DNA of 64,000 bases from Arcicella sp034519515 (GTDB lineage: Bacteria > Bacteroidota > Bacteroidia > Cytophagales > Spirosomataceae), in assembly GCA_034519515.1 (NCBI GenBank), contig JAXHOK010000026.1, positions 1-64,000 of the forward strand, given 5' to 3'. The notes beneath the pieces are model-generated. The model was not told the DNA's origin and ran no database searches. It saw only the letters and a program-made list of their open reading frames with translations. Made by a program: the position numbers and the translations under genes. Position 1 is the first letter of the stretch. Each line of letters begins with the position of its first letter. Shown here piece after piece: positions 54,414 through 63,830 of the stretch.

Positions 54414-55598
54414 CATCCCTCTAATAAAATCCGAAAAGTAGTCCCTTTGTTCACCTCCGAATTCTTTACAATGAGTTTGCCATTATGATAATTTTCAATA
54501 ATCCTTTTTGCCAAGGTTAGCCCCAAACCCCAGCCCCGTTTTTTGGTACTGAATCCAGGGTTAAAAACCTTTACTCCAATTGTACTTGGAAATTTTTTGT
54601 ATAGTGTCAGAAATATCAATTGCAATTTGATTATTTTTCAATTCCTTCAAAACCACTTTCAAAGCCCCCACGCCTTCCATCGCATCGACGGCATTTTTAC
54701 AGATATTTTCAATAACCCATTCAAAGAGATAACGGTTGATTTTCAAGGTTTTAGCCACTATTAATTGATTGTCCAAACTGAAAGAAACCTTCGTAGAAAT
54801 CCGTTTTTGAAGGTACGACATAAACGTTTCAATGGTTTCTACGATGTCTTCATCTTTCAACACAGGCACTGAACCAATATTAGAAAAACGGGTTGTGATA
54901 ACATCCAACCGTTGCACGTCTTTTTCCAATTCCTTCACAATTTCGGGGTCATAAGTGGGGTCAGTTTTGAAGAATTCCACCCATGCCGTCAAAGATGAAA
55001 GGGGTGTGCCTAACTGGTGAGCAGTTTCCTTCGCCAAGCCCACCCAAACCCGATTTTGTTCTGATTTTCGAGAAGCATCAAAGAACAAATAAGCCGCTAA
55101 ACCAAAGAACAAAACCACAATCAGTTGAAAGATTGGATAATAACGTAAGAGATTGAGCAATTGAGAGTTACCATAATAAATATACTCCTTGTGAAACTCC
55201 ATATCCATCTCAATAGGAGGATTATCATCTTTAATAATTTCGGTCAATTTTTTTTGTAAAAAAGCCTGAGTCTCCGCAGAGGAAGCCCCTTTTGGCAGCT
55301 CAATATTATTAGAAATCAAATAGCCTTCACCATCTTTTTGAATAACAGGAATCGTATTATTTTTATTAGTCTGCTTGAATTTATCAAAGAAAAAATTAAT
55401 GTCCTTATTCAAATCATTTGTCATCTGATATTTGATAGATTCGGCATATAATTCAATGGCTTGCTTCTCACGTTCTTCTAATTTTGTAACTAATTTATCG
55501 GTAAAATAGAGCGAAAAAGCTCCAATCAGCACACAAAAAGCCAAAAAGGCAATTTTCCACCAAGTATTGCGGCTGTAAATATCAACGGATAGAATCAT
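54413..55598 (-). CDS. Sensor histidine kinase, frameshifted
   Basis: About 395 residues after joining two frames. Two membrane helices (about 14-33 and 155-175) flank a periplasmic sensor domain. The phospho-acceptor box is ETAHQLGTPLSSLTAW, the N box NICKNAVDAMEGV, and, after the frame break near 54565-54600, the glycine boxes FSTKKRGWGLGLTLAKRI and NKGTTFRILL. The D-box DTGKGI is destroyed by the indel. The start at 55598 is preferred, three codons inside. No response regulator is adjacent, so it is an orphan kinase in this window. Confidence 0.85.
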
Positions 55599-55699
55599 AT
55601 TTTTCAAGGATTATTTGGATATGAATAGATTTGGTTTATGCGAAACACTACAAAAATAGACATTATTTTGTACCTTTGAAGGTATAAATCATAACAAAA

Positions 55700-56515
55700 A
55701 TGGTAATTGCAAACCCAATATATGACATAGTTTTCAAGCGATTAATGGAAAATGAGCGGGTGGCTAAATTTTTCATTGGCACTTTGTTGGAACAAAATAT
55801 TGAAACCGTTGAGGTCAAACCGCAAGAATTTACCTATACCGATGAATTGGCGGGTTTGGCAGTTTTTAGACTTGATTTTATTGCTACAATCAAAACAGAA
55901 AAAGGCGAGTTTAAAAAAGTTTTAATAGAAATTCAGAAAGCAAAGAACCAAATAGATTTAATGCGTTTCCGCAACTACTTGGGGGAACAATATAAGAAAG
56001 AAGACACCCTGAATGATGAGAAAATTGTACTACCAATTACAAACATATATATATTAGGATTTAAACTTCCCGAAATAGAAACCTCTTGCTTGAAAATAGA
56101 ACGAAACTATAAAGATTTAATTGACAAAAAAGTAATTTATCAGAAAAGCGATTTCGTTGAAAAGCTAACCCATGATAGCTTCATTGTCCAAGTGGAACGT
56201 ATCACAGATAGATATCAATCTAAATTAGATAAATTGTTGAGTGTATTTGAGCAAAATAATTTTTTGGATGATAAAAAAATAACAAAGCAATTTAGCCATG
56301 ATACTAACGATGAAGAAGTGAAGATTATGACTGATATACTGCATTATACTGGCACAGACCCCGAAGAAAAAAAGAAAATTGAAATTGAACAAGAGGCTTG
56401 GCGTTCTGTGAATGCCATGTTCGAGAATGAGAAAAAAGCACTTTTAAATACTATCAATGAAAAAGATAAACTGATTGAAGAATTGCTAAAAAAATTAGAA
56501 GATAAGAATAATTGA
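55700..56515 (+). CDS. Rpn-like PD-(D/E)XK nuclease family protein
   Basis: 271 residues. The N-terminal NPIYDIVFKRLMENERVAK (5-23), FRLDFIATIKTEKGEFKKVLIEIQKAK (about 53-79; D...E-x-Q-K motif) and a coiled-coil charged tail match the Rpn/PDDEXK_2 family, often labelled transposase but really a recombination-promoting or defence-type nuclease. Typical members carry the same acidic catalytic residues. A TAnnTTTG box (TACCTTTG, 55671-55678) precedes the start. No transposon ends are visible. Confidence 0.85.
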   Translation: MVIANPIYDIVFKRLMENERVAKFFIGTLLEQNIETVEVKPQEFTYTDELAGLAVFRLDFIATIKTEKGEFKKVLIEIQKAKNQIDLMRFRNYLGEQYKKEDTLNDEKIVLPITNIYILGFKLPEIETSCLKIERNYKDLIDKKVIYQKSDFVEKLTHDSFIVQVERITDRYQSKLDKLLSVFEQNNFLDDKKITKQFSHDTNDEEVKIMTDILHYTGTDPEEKKKIEIEQEAWRSVNAMFENEKKALLNTINEKDKLIEELLKKLEDKNN

Positions 56516-56550
56516 TACTACGGATATTATTCTTATTTTCACAAGCTAAA

Positions 56551-59500
56551 TCATCGAAAAATAACTATTTTTCCACCATCGTCTATTTGTAAGCTCCCAC
56601 TTTTATTCCTCAAAACAAGCCGATAAAAATACGTTCCAACGGGTAAATCTACGCCCGAATTATCCGTCCCGTCCCAAACAAATTCATTGATTCCAATATG
56701 TAGTGATTGTTTTTGAGTATTCATATTTTTCAAAACTTGCCCTTGGGCATCATAGATTTCGATATTGAATTCTTTAGAAATTTCCTCACCAGTGAGCGTG
56801 AAGGAGAATTTCGTAAAAATATTAAAAGGATTGGGATAAACTACCCATGATTTTAGTTCTTGTTTCTGTTTAATAATAAACGAAATCGTGTAAGGTTGCG
56901 TACCTGACGGATTACCCGCCACGTCTCGCCCTTGAACTTGTAAGGTGAGCGTATCTTCGGGTAGATTTTTTGGTAAATATCTGATAATGAAATCATTATA
57001 ATTTTTATCGAATTGCCAAGTGATTTCTGGATTGTTGAAATAAACCTTTTTGAAAGCACATTTTTTGCAAGATTTCAACCACAAATCCATGCCCAAAGTA
57101 TCAGTTTTAATACGGAATAAATTTTCATCTTTCAAACTAATTTCAATCACGGGTTTTGCTGAAACTACTTCATGAGATTGTATCTGCCGACCATCAAATT
57201 TTACCGATAAAACTGGGTTCGTTTTATCAGGATTTATGTTAAAAACATAGTCAATCGAATTATTATTATAAATCTGTTCGGGTTGAATTTCAGGGTTAAA
57301 AAATAGGCTTAATGTATTTTCACCTAATAGACCCGCCGTTTTAACAGGAACACTAATTTTCACAGAGTCATTAGCCAACAAAGCCTTGATTCTGAATGAT
57401 TTAACACTGGTTTTATTCAAAAATCTATTCGTGAAAACTTGCCGAACGGTAATGGAATCGTTGAAGTTTTTATTCGAAATATTCTTAAACCAAACGTTTG
57501 CCGTGAAGTCTTCGTACTCTTGTTTATCCGAAATTTTGGAAGATTGAGCAATGTCAATTACTCCTTCGGGAACGCCTTTATATGTTACCATCCAAGAAGA
57601 TAATTGTGGACTTTTGCCAAATACTTCTTCGGTTTTTAAGGTTAATTTCAACTTTAAAAACGGATATTTTTTCGCATCAATTGAACTGATTTTCAAGGAA
57701 TTTGTGGTAACATTTTTCTGTAAAATTTCTTCATCTCCTCGCTGATTTAACCCGATAATTTCGTAAAAATATGACTGATTTTTTGGGTCAGATTTATTAA
57801 TTTTTAAAGAAATGTCGCCCCATTCACTCGCTGGTCCAATCAACGATGAAGTGATTTGCCCCTCATTGAAACTGTCTTTAACTTCAAGATTATCAACGTT
57901 CAGAATTTGATTTTCTGTGGTTTTAGTAAACTCTGGATAAACTTCCAATAAGGCTTTTTTTGCTCCTTTTCTGCCTACCACAAAAAACGGAGAACCATTC
58001 GTAAGTTGCTGAATTTTAGAGACATCCGCTCCAATTTCTGCAAATCGTTGCTTGTTTTCGGGCAACATTCCAGCGTAATTAGCAAAGTACGAACTCCACA
58101 TCATCACGTAATTTCCCGTGGGTGTGGCATTGAGGTATTCTTCAAAATCAGTGGAAACGGGGTCGAGATAATTGACCGAATAGGGCGTATATCCACACAC
58201 CAAAGAGGGCAAAACCGAGTATGGTCGCAGGGCACGATTGAAGGCAACGGCATTGAAATTCGACCACGGATAACACACGCCATCGCCCAAGAGAACTTTG
58301 TCGTTCAAAATCACCGAAGTAGCACGGTAGGGCGTGGGTAATCCGCCACTATTTCCACCATGAATTTTTGCCGAAATTTTGATGGTATTTTCTGGAAAAA
58401 ACCAGCCTTTTTCATTCAATAAAATCTGATTATCGGTCGTGGTCTTCGCTAATTGTGGAATTGAATATTGGGCAAACCCTTCCAACCCATTTTTGATATA
58501 TATAAATGAAGATTCTACCCAATTTTTATTGCCCGAAATTTGCGTTCGGATGTAATAAACGGTGCTATCTTTTTCTAATAAATTTGCTTGCCAATACAAC
58601 AAAGGAATTGCCGTTTTTGTGAGTGTTTTTTTGTAAGAAGAATTAAAATTTTTACTCGAATCAATTTCAATAATTACAGAAGCATTTTGTTGTTCAGAAA
58701 TAGGAATTTGCAGCACAAATTTGACTATATTTTGATTCATAATTGAAAATTCTTTGGGTGAAAGAATCGCAATATTGGCACTTGGAAAATTATAAGCCAG
58801 ACTCGCTTGATTATTATTTTCTCTAAATTCAACTATTTGATTATCAACATCTAATGATATTTCAAAACGATTATTTCCTAAACTTAAATTTTTATTATTA
58901 GAAATATTTATCAAGACTGTGTCTTGATAAGTGACAGATTTTTCGATAATTTTTTCAAAAAAATCGGTCGTTCCGTTCGGATAAATTCTTTTTAAATTTA
59001 CCTTCATTTTTTGCGTAGAAATTCGTCCTAAATTATTAATAATTATGCCCACTTTTACAGAATCCGTAAGCGAATTTATTACGTTATTTTTATCCACATT
59101 TTCCAAAAAAATAGAAGAATTATTTACCTCAAAATCAGGTTTTTGCGTAGGGAAAAGTGCCACTGCTGGGTCGCCTTGAAGCGTGAATTGTTGAGCATTG
59201 CCCAATTCAAAAATACCATTATTGTATTTCTTCAAATACCGGTTTACGGTTTCCTTCATCACCGTTCCGAAGGGTTTATCGGCAAATAAACTATCCGCAA
59301 ATTGAGTTTTGTAGAGTTCGTCTGAATAGGTTTTGAGATAATACGGATAACCCAAATTACTGTGTGCCAAAAACAAAATTGCTCCTCGGTCGGGCGTATT
59401 TATCCAGTCTGTCCCAAAAGATTTTTGGGTCGCAAAAAGGTCGCCCGCATCGCACCCGTTTACTAATACGAGCGGATATTTTCCTTTGTTTTTATAGCCC

Positions 59501-61425
59501 AAAAGGTCATTTGAGGCGTAACCAATATCCATATCGGTCTGTCCAGGGGCTGAATGTCCGAACATCATAACAACTCCCACGCCTTGATTAATTCGCTCGG
59601 TTACGTTGATGAATTCTACAGGATTATCCGTTTTTTTGGTCAATAAATCCACCTTTTGACCCAACAATCCATTCTCACAAATCTCTTTTAAGCCAATGGT
59701 ATAATCTTTCAAGGTGATATGCTCACTTGCCACTCTTCCACCCGACATTTGTAGCGTATTTTTTCGCCACAATCCGTCCAAAGGGTTAGTTTCATGCTCT
59801 TTTACTTTATTCAAATAATACAAAATTACTTCTGGATTATTAGTCGCTAACCTACCCACGGGAATGCTCAAAAAATTAGGGTCGGAGTTATTATTCAAAC
59901 CCATTCCAAAAGGAATATCTGCCCCAGGATAGCCAATATTTGGCACTAAGTCAAGCTGATAATCTGCAGCATTTTTTCGGGCTTTTTGTGGATAAGTTGA
60001 ATTACCGATAATAAATAAAAATTCTGGTTTCCCATTGCGAGACATTAGGTTCAAAAATCGTTTGATTGCCAAAGGATTTTTGTCGCCATACGTGAAAAGA
60101 TTATACAACAAATCAACGTCCACCGTAAGCGTATCATATTTTCCACCAGCCACCGAAGCCCGATAATTTGCATACTTTTTTACATTTTTAAACAATGATT
60201 TATGACTAATAATCAGATAGTTAGCTTTTGAATTAGTAATATCTCGAAAAGAAATTGGTTCAATAGAATTAACCTTTTTAAACTGATTAGTTGCCAATAT
60301 TTTTGTTCCTTCAACGATGGCATTAAGTTCGTTTACATTTTGAGAAAAAGTGATTTTTTGAACGCTATTTTTATCCGAAAGATCATACAGATTCACTTTC
60401 AAAGGAACGTTCGGAATCGTGATAAAATAATTATTTTGGGTATTTGGTACAAGGTTAAAATACTTCTCTGAAACGCCCGTCATATCAAAACTTTGCGGAT
60501 AATTTAGTTTCAAATAAGAAACAGAATATTGGTCTTTCCCCAGTCCTACTGAACGGGTAGAAACTCTAATTTTGTCATTAACAATATCTTGAAATTCTAC
60601 AATTTCATTGATTTTTTGATTGAGGTAATTTTCATAAAAAGTAGTGTCTAAAAGTCGTTGTGATGAGCCTTCGCCCAGATATGTTTCTAAAGAATGTTTG
60701 CCAGCCGAACACCCCGAAAATAATATTTCTAATTTGGGTTTAGGGGCATTATTTTTTATGATATTTCTAAGATTTAAGTCGAAATTATTGAAAGTATTTT
60801 TATTCAAAACATCACCCGTCCAACCTTTTCCGTAAGAATAATCACTCAATAAAACGCCCGTATTTTGGGCTGCTCCGATGGGTTGCGGTTGCCCGATGTT
60901 ATAAGAAGAAGTGAATAATTGTAGTGACTCTTCCCAATGAAAAGGCTCTGGTTGCAGATTTTGACTATTGGGCTTTGAAAGGATTTTAAATCTTTTAGTA
61001 GTTTGATTATCAATATTATACGTCAAAAAATAAGAAGCTGTGTCGGAATATAAACTATAATACTGATGCGGTTGTGAAGACATTGGCGAATACGATAGAG
61101 AATCCAAAGAACCATCATTTCCTTCAGCATAAAATTCTATAAAATCACTTTCATTAAAAATTTTATCTTCTTCGCCTTTTATATAAATGGCTTGTTCTTT
61201 TCCTCTTCTGAATAATTGTATTTTCTGGGGATTCATGTCTATTGGAAAACCTGCAGTTTTTAATTCTTGAAAAGTTAATTGATAAATACCTTTTTGTGTG
61301 ATTTTTATCTTGAAATAAGACTGGTCATAATTAATCCATTCATTACCTAAGTCTTGGGCATTTACAGAGGTAATAATTGTAAAAAATATAGTAAAAAGTA
61401 AATACGGGCGGTGAAGTTTCGACAT
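56551..61425 (-). CDS. Gingipain-like C25 protease, type IX secretion sortase PorU2-like
   Basis: 1624 residues from the ATG at 61425. A signal peptide (1-23, ending VNAQ) precedes an N-terminal domain, the C25 catalytic region with His in MMFGHSAPGQTD and Cys in LVNGCDAGDLF (about 610-670), several Ig-like domains, and a C-terminal part (WVVYPNPFNIFTKF, FVWDGTDNSGVDLPVGTYFY) like a type A sorting or FlgD-type domain. PorU-like proteins are sortases that cleave sorting signals of type IX cargo and attach them to the surface; this long form is usually called PorU2. The substrate is unproven. The start at 61425 gives the normal signal peptide. Confidence 0.8.
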   Translation of the reverse strand: MSKLHRPYLLFTIFFTIITSVNAQDLGNEWINYDQSYFKIKITQKGIYQLTFQELKTAGFPIDMNPQKIQLFRRGKEQAIYIKGEEDKIFNESDFIEFYAEGNDGSLDSLSYSPMSSQPHQYYSLYSDTASYFLTYNIDNQTTKRFKILSKPNSQNLQPEPFHWEESLQLFTSSYNIGQPQPIGAAQNTGVLLSDYSYGKGWTGDVLNKNTFNNFDLNLRNIIKNNAPKPKLEILFSGCSAGKHSLETYLGEGSSQRLLDTTFYENYLNQKINEIVEFQDIVNDKIRVSTRSVGLGKDQYSVSYLKLNYPQSFDMTGVSEKYFNLVPNTQNNYFITIPNVPLKVNLYDLSDKNSVQKITFSQNVNELNAIVEGTKILATNQFKKVNSIEPISFRDITNSKANYLIISHKSLFKNVKKYANYRASVAGGKYDTLTVDVDLLYNLFTYGDKNPLAIKRFLNLMSRNGKPEFLFIIGNSTYPQKARKNAADYQLDLVPNIGYPGADIPFGMGLNNNSDPNFLSIPVGRLATNNPEVILYYLNKVKEHETNPLDGLWRKNTLQMSGGRVASEHITLKDYTIGLKEICENGLLGQKVDLLTKKTDNPVEFINVTERINQGVGVVMMFGHSAPGQTDMDIGYASNDLLGYKNKGKYPLVLVNGCDAGDLFATQKSFGTDWINTPDRGAILFLAHSNLGYPYYLKTYSDELYKTQFADSLFADKPFGTVMKETVNRYLKKYNNGIFELGNAQQFTLQGDPAVALFPTQKPDFEVNNSSIFLENVDKNNVINSLTDSVKVGIIINNLGRISTQKMKVNLKRIYPNGTTDFFEKIIEKSVTYQDTVLINISNNKNLSLGNNRFEISLDVDNQIVEFRENNNQASLAYNFPSANIAILSPKEFSIMNQNIVKFVLQIPISEQQNASVIIEIDSSKNFNSSYKKTLTKTAIPLLYWQANLLEKDSTVYYIRTQISGNKNWVESSFIYIKNGLEGFAQYSIPQLAKTTTDNQILLNEKGWFFPENTIKISAKIHGGNSGGLPTPYRATSVILNDKVLLGDGVCYPWSNFNAVAFNRALRPYSVLPSLVCGYTPYSVNYLDPVSTDFEEYLNATPTGNYVMMWSSYFANYAGMLPENKQRFAEIGADVSKIQQLTNGSPFFVVGRKGAKKALLEVYPEFTKTTENQILNVDNLEVKDSFNEGQITSSLIGPASEWGDISLKINKSDPKNQSYFYEIIGLNQRGDEEILQKNVTTNSLKISSIDAKKYPFLKLKLTLKTEEVFGKSPQLSSWMVTYKGVPEGVIDIAQSSKISDKQEYEDFTANVWFKNISNKNFNDSITVRQVFTNRFLNKTSVKSFRIKALLANDSVKISVPVKTAGLLGENTLSLFFNPEIQPEQIYNNNSIDYVFNINPDKTNPVLSVKFDGRQIQSHEVVSAKPVIEISLKDENLFRIKTDTLGMDLWLKSCKKCAFKKVYFNNPEITWQFDKNYNDFIIRYLPKNLPEDTLTLQVQGRDVAGNPSGTQPYTISFIIKQKQELKSWVVYPNPFNIFTKFSFTLTGEEISKEFNIEIYDAQGQVLKNMNTQKQSLHIGINEFVWDGTDNSGVDLPVGTYFYRLVLRNKSGSLQIDDGGKIVIFR

Positions 61426-61460
61426 TAGCAAATGATGTTTTGTATGATAAAGGTACATAC

Positions 61461-61495
61461 TATCCTCTATTCTCTATCAATTATTCTCTAAATCA
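61461..61495. repeat. TATTCTC heptamer array
   Basis: TATCCTC, TATTCTC, TATCAAT, TATTCTC, TAAATCA lies about 36 bases upstream of the protease start. On the coding (minus) strand this is the G-rich arm (GAGAATA), unlike most other loci, and no facing arm is nearby. Confidence 0.6.
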
Positions 61496-61560
61496 AACCG
61501 TTCATAATAATTTCTAATAACGTGCAACCTTTTGTAGTAAACTTGCATCTTATAGCTGGT

Positions 61561-61634
61561 GTTCGTCTTTCGTTATTCGATGTTCGGAGATGAACCAACC
61601 AAACATCAAACAACGAACATCGAGTAACGAAACT
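61561..61634. repeat. ATTCGAT / AACATCG heptamer arms
   Basis: Left arm GTTCGTC, TTTCGTT, ATTCGAT, GTTCGGA; right inverted arm CCAACCA, AACATCA, AACAACG, AACATCG, AGTAACG, ending 15 bases before the start codon of the GIN-domain gene. Confidence 0.8.
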
Positions 61635-61644
61635 TAAAATTACC

Positions 61645-62358
61645 ATGAAAAACATGACCTCTCTTTTTAATGTATTGACAATGAGTACATTAATGCTTTT
61701 AACTACTGTCTTGATGGGACAGAATAAAAAAGAATTTCCTTTGAAAGGATTTGACAAATTAGATATGTCGAGTGCCTTCCAGATTGATGTTTCACAGGGT
61801 TCATCTTTCAAAATTTTGGTGGATGCTGAGCGTTCGGAGGATTTGGAGAATTTGGATGTGCGTATCAGCGGTGGCACTTTAATTGCCAAATATCGTGATG
61901 GAAAAGGTGGTTGGAAAATGAATAATAACCGCAAAAGAGTGTCATTCACGATTGTGATGCCTAATCTCCGTCAAGTAGATTTTTCGGGGGCTACCAAATC
62001 AAAAATCAATGGTTTCAATGATTTGGAAGATGTTGTCTTGAAATTTTCGGGGGCTGCTAATTCGGAAATTAATATCAAAGCCGACAAAGTGAAGTTAGAT
62101 TGTTCGGGAGCTTCGTCCATTAAAATGAATGGTAGCACTTCCAAAATGGTCTATGATATTTCGGGAGCAAGCAATATTAATGCTTATAATTTCACGGCTC
62201 GTGATGTAGATGCAGACATTTCGGGAGCAAGTTCGGTGAAGGTTTCCGCCTCAAAAACCTTGAATGTGGAAGCCAGCGGGGCATCTTCGTTGCGTTATCG
62301 TGGGCAACCTTCGGTGAAATCGGATGTGTCGGGGGCGAGTTCGGTGAAAAGTGAGTAG
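61645..62358 (+). CDS. GIN-domain (DUF2807) exported protein
   Basis: 237 residues. A signal peptide (1-25, ending LMGQ) precedes a DUF2807 beta-solenoid. Its second half carries a regularly spaced repeat with a FSGA/CSGAS/ISGAS motif (about every 19-22 residues, positions 112-235), ending SGASSVKSE. Such GIN heads are adhesin-like and resemble the C-terminal domain of the PspC protein at 30.8-33.2 kb. The repeat may be a ligand-binding face, but this is inference. No partner gene is adjacent. Confidence 0.85.
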   Translation: MKNMTSLFNVLTMSTLMLLTTVLMGQNKKEFPLKGFDKLDMSSAFQIDVSQGSSFKILVDAERSEDLENLDVRISGGTLIAKYRDGKGGWKMNNNRKRVSFTIVMPNLRQVDFSGATKSKINGFNDLEDVVLKFSGAANSEINIKADKVKLDCSGASSIKMNGSTSKMVYDISGASNINAYNFTARDVDADISGASSVKVSASKTLNVEASGASSLRYRGQPSVKSDVSGASSVKSE

Positions 62359-62363
62359 TTTTT

Positions 62364-62398
62364 TTCGATGTTCGATGTTCGTGATTCGATGTTCGGAT
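62364..62398. repeat. TTCGATG heptamer array
   Basis: TTCGATG, TTCGATG, TTCGTGA, TTCGATG, TTCGGAT: five seven-base units just after the GIN gene. The inverted counterpart is at 62614-62648, before ypdA. Confidence 0.8.
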
Positions 62399-62430
62399 TG
62401 TACACGAATTAAATATCGAAAAATGATTAT

Positions 62431-62467
62431 AAAAAGCCTATCTGTTTTTAGAACTGATAGGCTTTTT
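62431..62467 (+). terminator. Rho-independent terminator
   Basis: AAAAAGCCTATC (62431-62442) pairs with GATAGGCTTTTT (62456-62467). It ends the GIN-domain gene transcript. Confidence 0.8.
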
Positions 62468-62487
62468 GCTTTGTTTTGTATTGAAAA

Positions 62488-62606
62488 TTGTCTGAACTTG
62501 GATTCGCCAGATTTAAGGATTTTTAGGATTCCTTTAATTCGCAGTTAATAATCCAAAAAATCTATAAATCCCACGAATCCAAGTTCAGACAGAATCGCTT
62601 AGACAA
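62488..62606. mobile_element. Inverted-repeat element (family 3), copy 2
   Basis: 119 bases. TTGTCTGAACTTGGATTCG and its complement mark the ends. The core reads AAGGATTTTTAGGATT and AATCCAAAAAATCTATAAATCC. The left end lacks about 14 bases present in the copy at 18563-18986 (GGGCGACCCCG). It lies between the terminator and the ypdA leader. Confidence 0.75.
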
Positions 62607-62613
62607 TTACCCA

Positions 62614-62648
62614 GAACATCGAATGACGAACAACGCACAACGAAAACA
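62614..62648. repeat. GAACATC heptamer array overlapping the ypdA start
   Basis: GAACATC, GAATGAC, GAACAAC, GCACAAC, GAAAACA. The ATG of ypdA (62623) lies inside the second unit, so the array encodes the first eight residues of the protein. Confidence 0.75.
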
Positions 62649-63612
62649 TTACGATTTAATCATCATTGGTGCTGGTCCAATTGGGCTGGCTTGTGGACTG
62701 GAAGCTCAGGCGGCTGGGCTGAATTATGTCATTTTAGAAAAGGGCTGTTTGGTCAATTCGCTCTATAATTATCCCGCCAATATGACTTTTTTCAGTACAT
62801 CAGACCGTCTCGAAATTGGTGATGTGCCTTTTGTTTCTAATAATGCAAAACCCACTCGTTCAGAGGCTTTGGAGTATTATCGACGGGTAACTTTACATCG
62901 AAAATTGAAAGTTAATTTGTTTGAAGAAGTGAAAAGCGTGGAGCAAAATCAAGATTCTGATTATGTAATTAAAACTTCAAAAACGGAATATGAAACCCAG
63001 AGTATCATCATTTCCACGGGTTTTTATGATATTCCTTATTTGATGAATGTCAAGGGTGAAGACTTGCCAAAAGTAACGCATTATTACCAAGAACCGCATT
63101 TCTACGCTTTGCAGAAGGTTTTGGTGGTGGGGGCAAATAATTCTGCGGTGGATGCAGCTCTGGAAACTTGGCGAAAAGGGGCGGAAGTTTCAATGGTGAT
63201 TCGGCATGAAGAAATTGGCAGAAGAGTAAAATATTGGGCAAAACCCGATATTGAAAATCGAATAAAAGAGGAGTCCATTAAAGGATATTTTAATTCGGAA
63301 GTAGTTGAAATTCGGGAACGTGAGGTGGATATTCGCACGCCCGAGGGGATTATCACAATTGAAAATGACTACGTTATCGCTATGACGGGTTATCAGCCAA
63401 ATCTTGATTTCCTCAGAAAAATGGGCATCACTTTATCGGCTGATGAAATCATGAAACCTACTTACGACGACGAAACCCAAGAGACCAATTTACCCAATGT
63501 TTACTTGGCTGGTGTGATTTGCGGGGGCATGGATACGCACTCATTATTCATCGAAAATTCGAGGGTTCATGCCGAGAAAATTATAAAGAAGATAATTAAT
63601 TTGAAAATTTGA
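62623..63612 (+). CDS. ypdA: YpdA-family bacillithiol disulfide reductase
   Basis: 329 residues. FAD-binding IIGAGPIGLACGLEAQAAG (14-32), a conserved YNYPANMTFFSTSDRLEIG (about 49-66) and NADPH-binding VVGANNSAVDAAL (about 168-180), with a C-terminal YLAGVICGGMDTHSLFIENSR, define YpdA. The enzyme returns bacillithiol disulfide to its reduced form with NADPH. It complements bshB1 in this window. The first eight residues (MTNNAQRK) are encoded by a heptamer array, yet no later in-frame start exists, so the start is uncertain only by that stretch. The C-terminal residues NLKI come from another heptamer array. Confidence 0.92.
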   Translation: MTNNAQRKHYDLIIIGAGPIGLACGLEAQAAGLNYVILEKGCLVNSLYNYPANMTFFSTSDRLEIGDVPFVSNNAKPTRSEALEYYRRVTLHRKLKVNLFEEVKSVEQNQDSDYVIKTSKTEYETQSIIISTGFYDIPYLMNVKGEDLPKVTHYYQEPHFYALQKVLVVGANNSAVDAALETWRKGAEVSMVIRHEEIGRRVKYWAKPDIENRIKEESIKGYFNSEVVEIREREVDIRTPEGIITIENDYVIAMTGYQPNLDFLRKMGITLSADEIMKPTYDDETQETNLPNVYLAGVICGGMDTHSLFIENSRVHAEKIIKKIINLKI

Positions 63613-63634
63613 AAGTGTAGTAATTTGAAAATGA
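63596..63634. repeat. AATTTGA heptamer array
   Basis: AATTTGA, AAATTTG, AAAGTGT, AGTAATT, TGAAAAT overlap the end of ypdA and supply its last codons and stop. The inverted arm is at 63831-63865. Confidence 0.6.
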
Positions 63635-63694
63635 TTACTTTTATCCAAGTTTTAAGGGAGCATCTAATTAATAAAGTACCCATGACTTCCATTA

Positions 63695-63774
63695 AACTTC
63701 CCGAAAGTAGAAATAACTTTCGGGAAGTTACCGAGAGATTTACTTCCCGAAAGTTATTTTTACTTTCGGGAAGT
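63695..63774. repeat. Double hairpin of ACTTTCGGGAAGT
   Basis: The 13-base unit occurs four times in alternating orientation: 63695-63708, 63716-63729, 63742-63754 and 63762-63774. Adjacent pairs form two perfect hairpins (14 and 13 bases), and outer pairs can also base-pair. There is no T run. Found only here in the window. Confidence 0.85.
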
Positions 63775-63830
63775 TCATACCAGAAGTGGGTATGTTTAAA
63801 TTTGTATGCTCCCTAATGAGTGCAGTTGTA

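Noticed and set aside
55700..56515. Insertion-sequence transposase
   Set aside because: Rpn/PDDEXK_2 proteins are often labelled transposases, but no terminal repeats flank this gene and the protein is a lone nuclease-fold gene.
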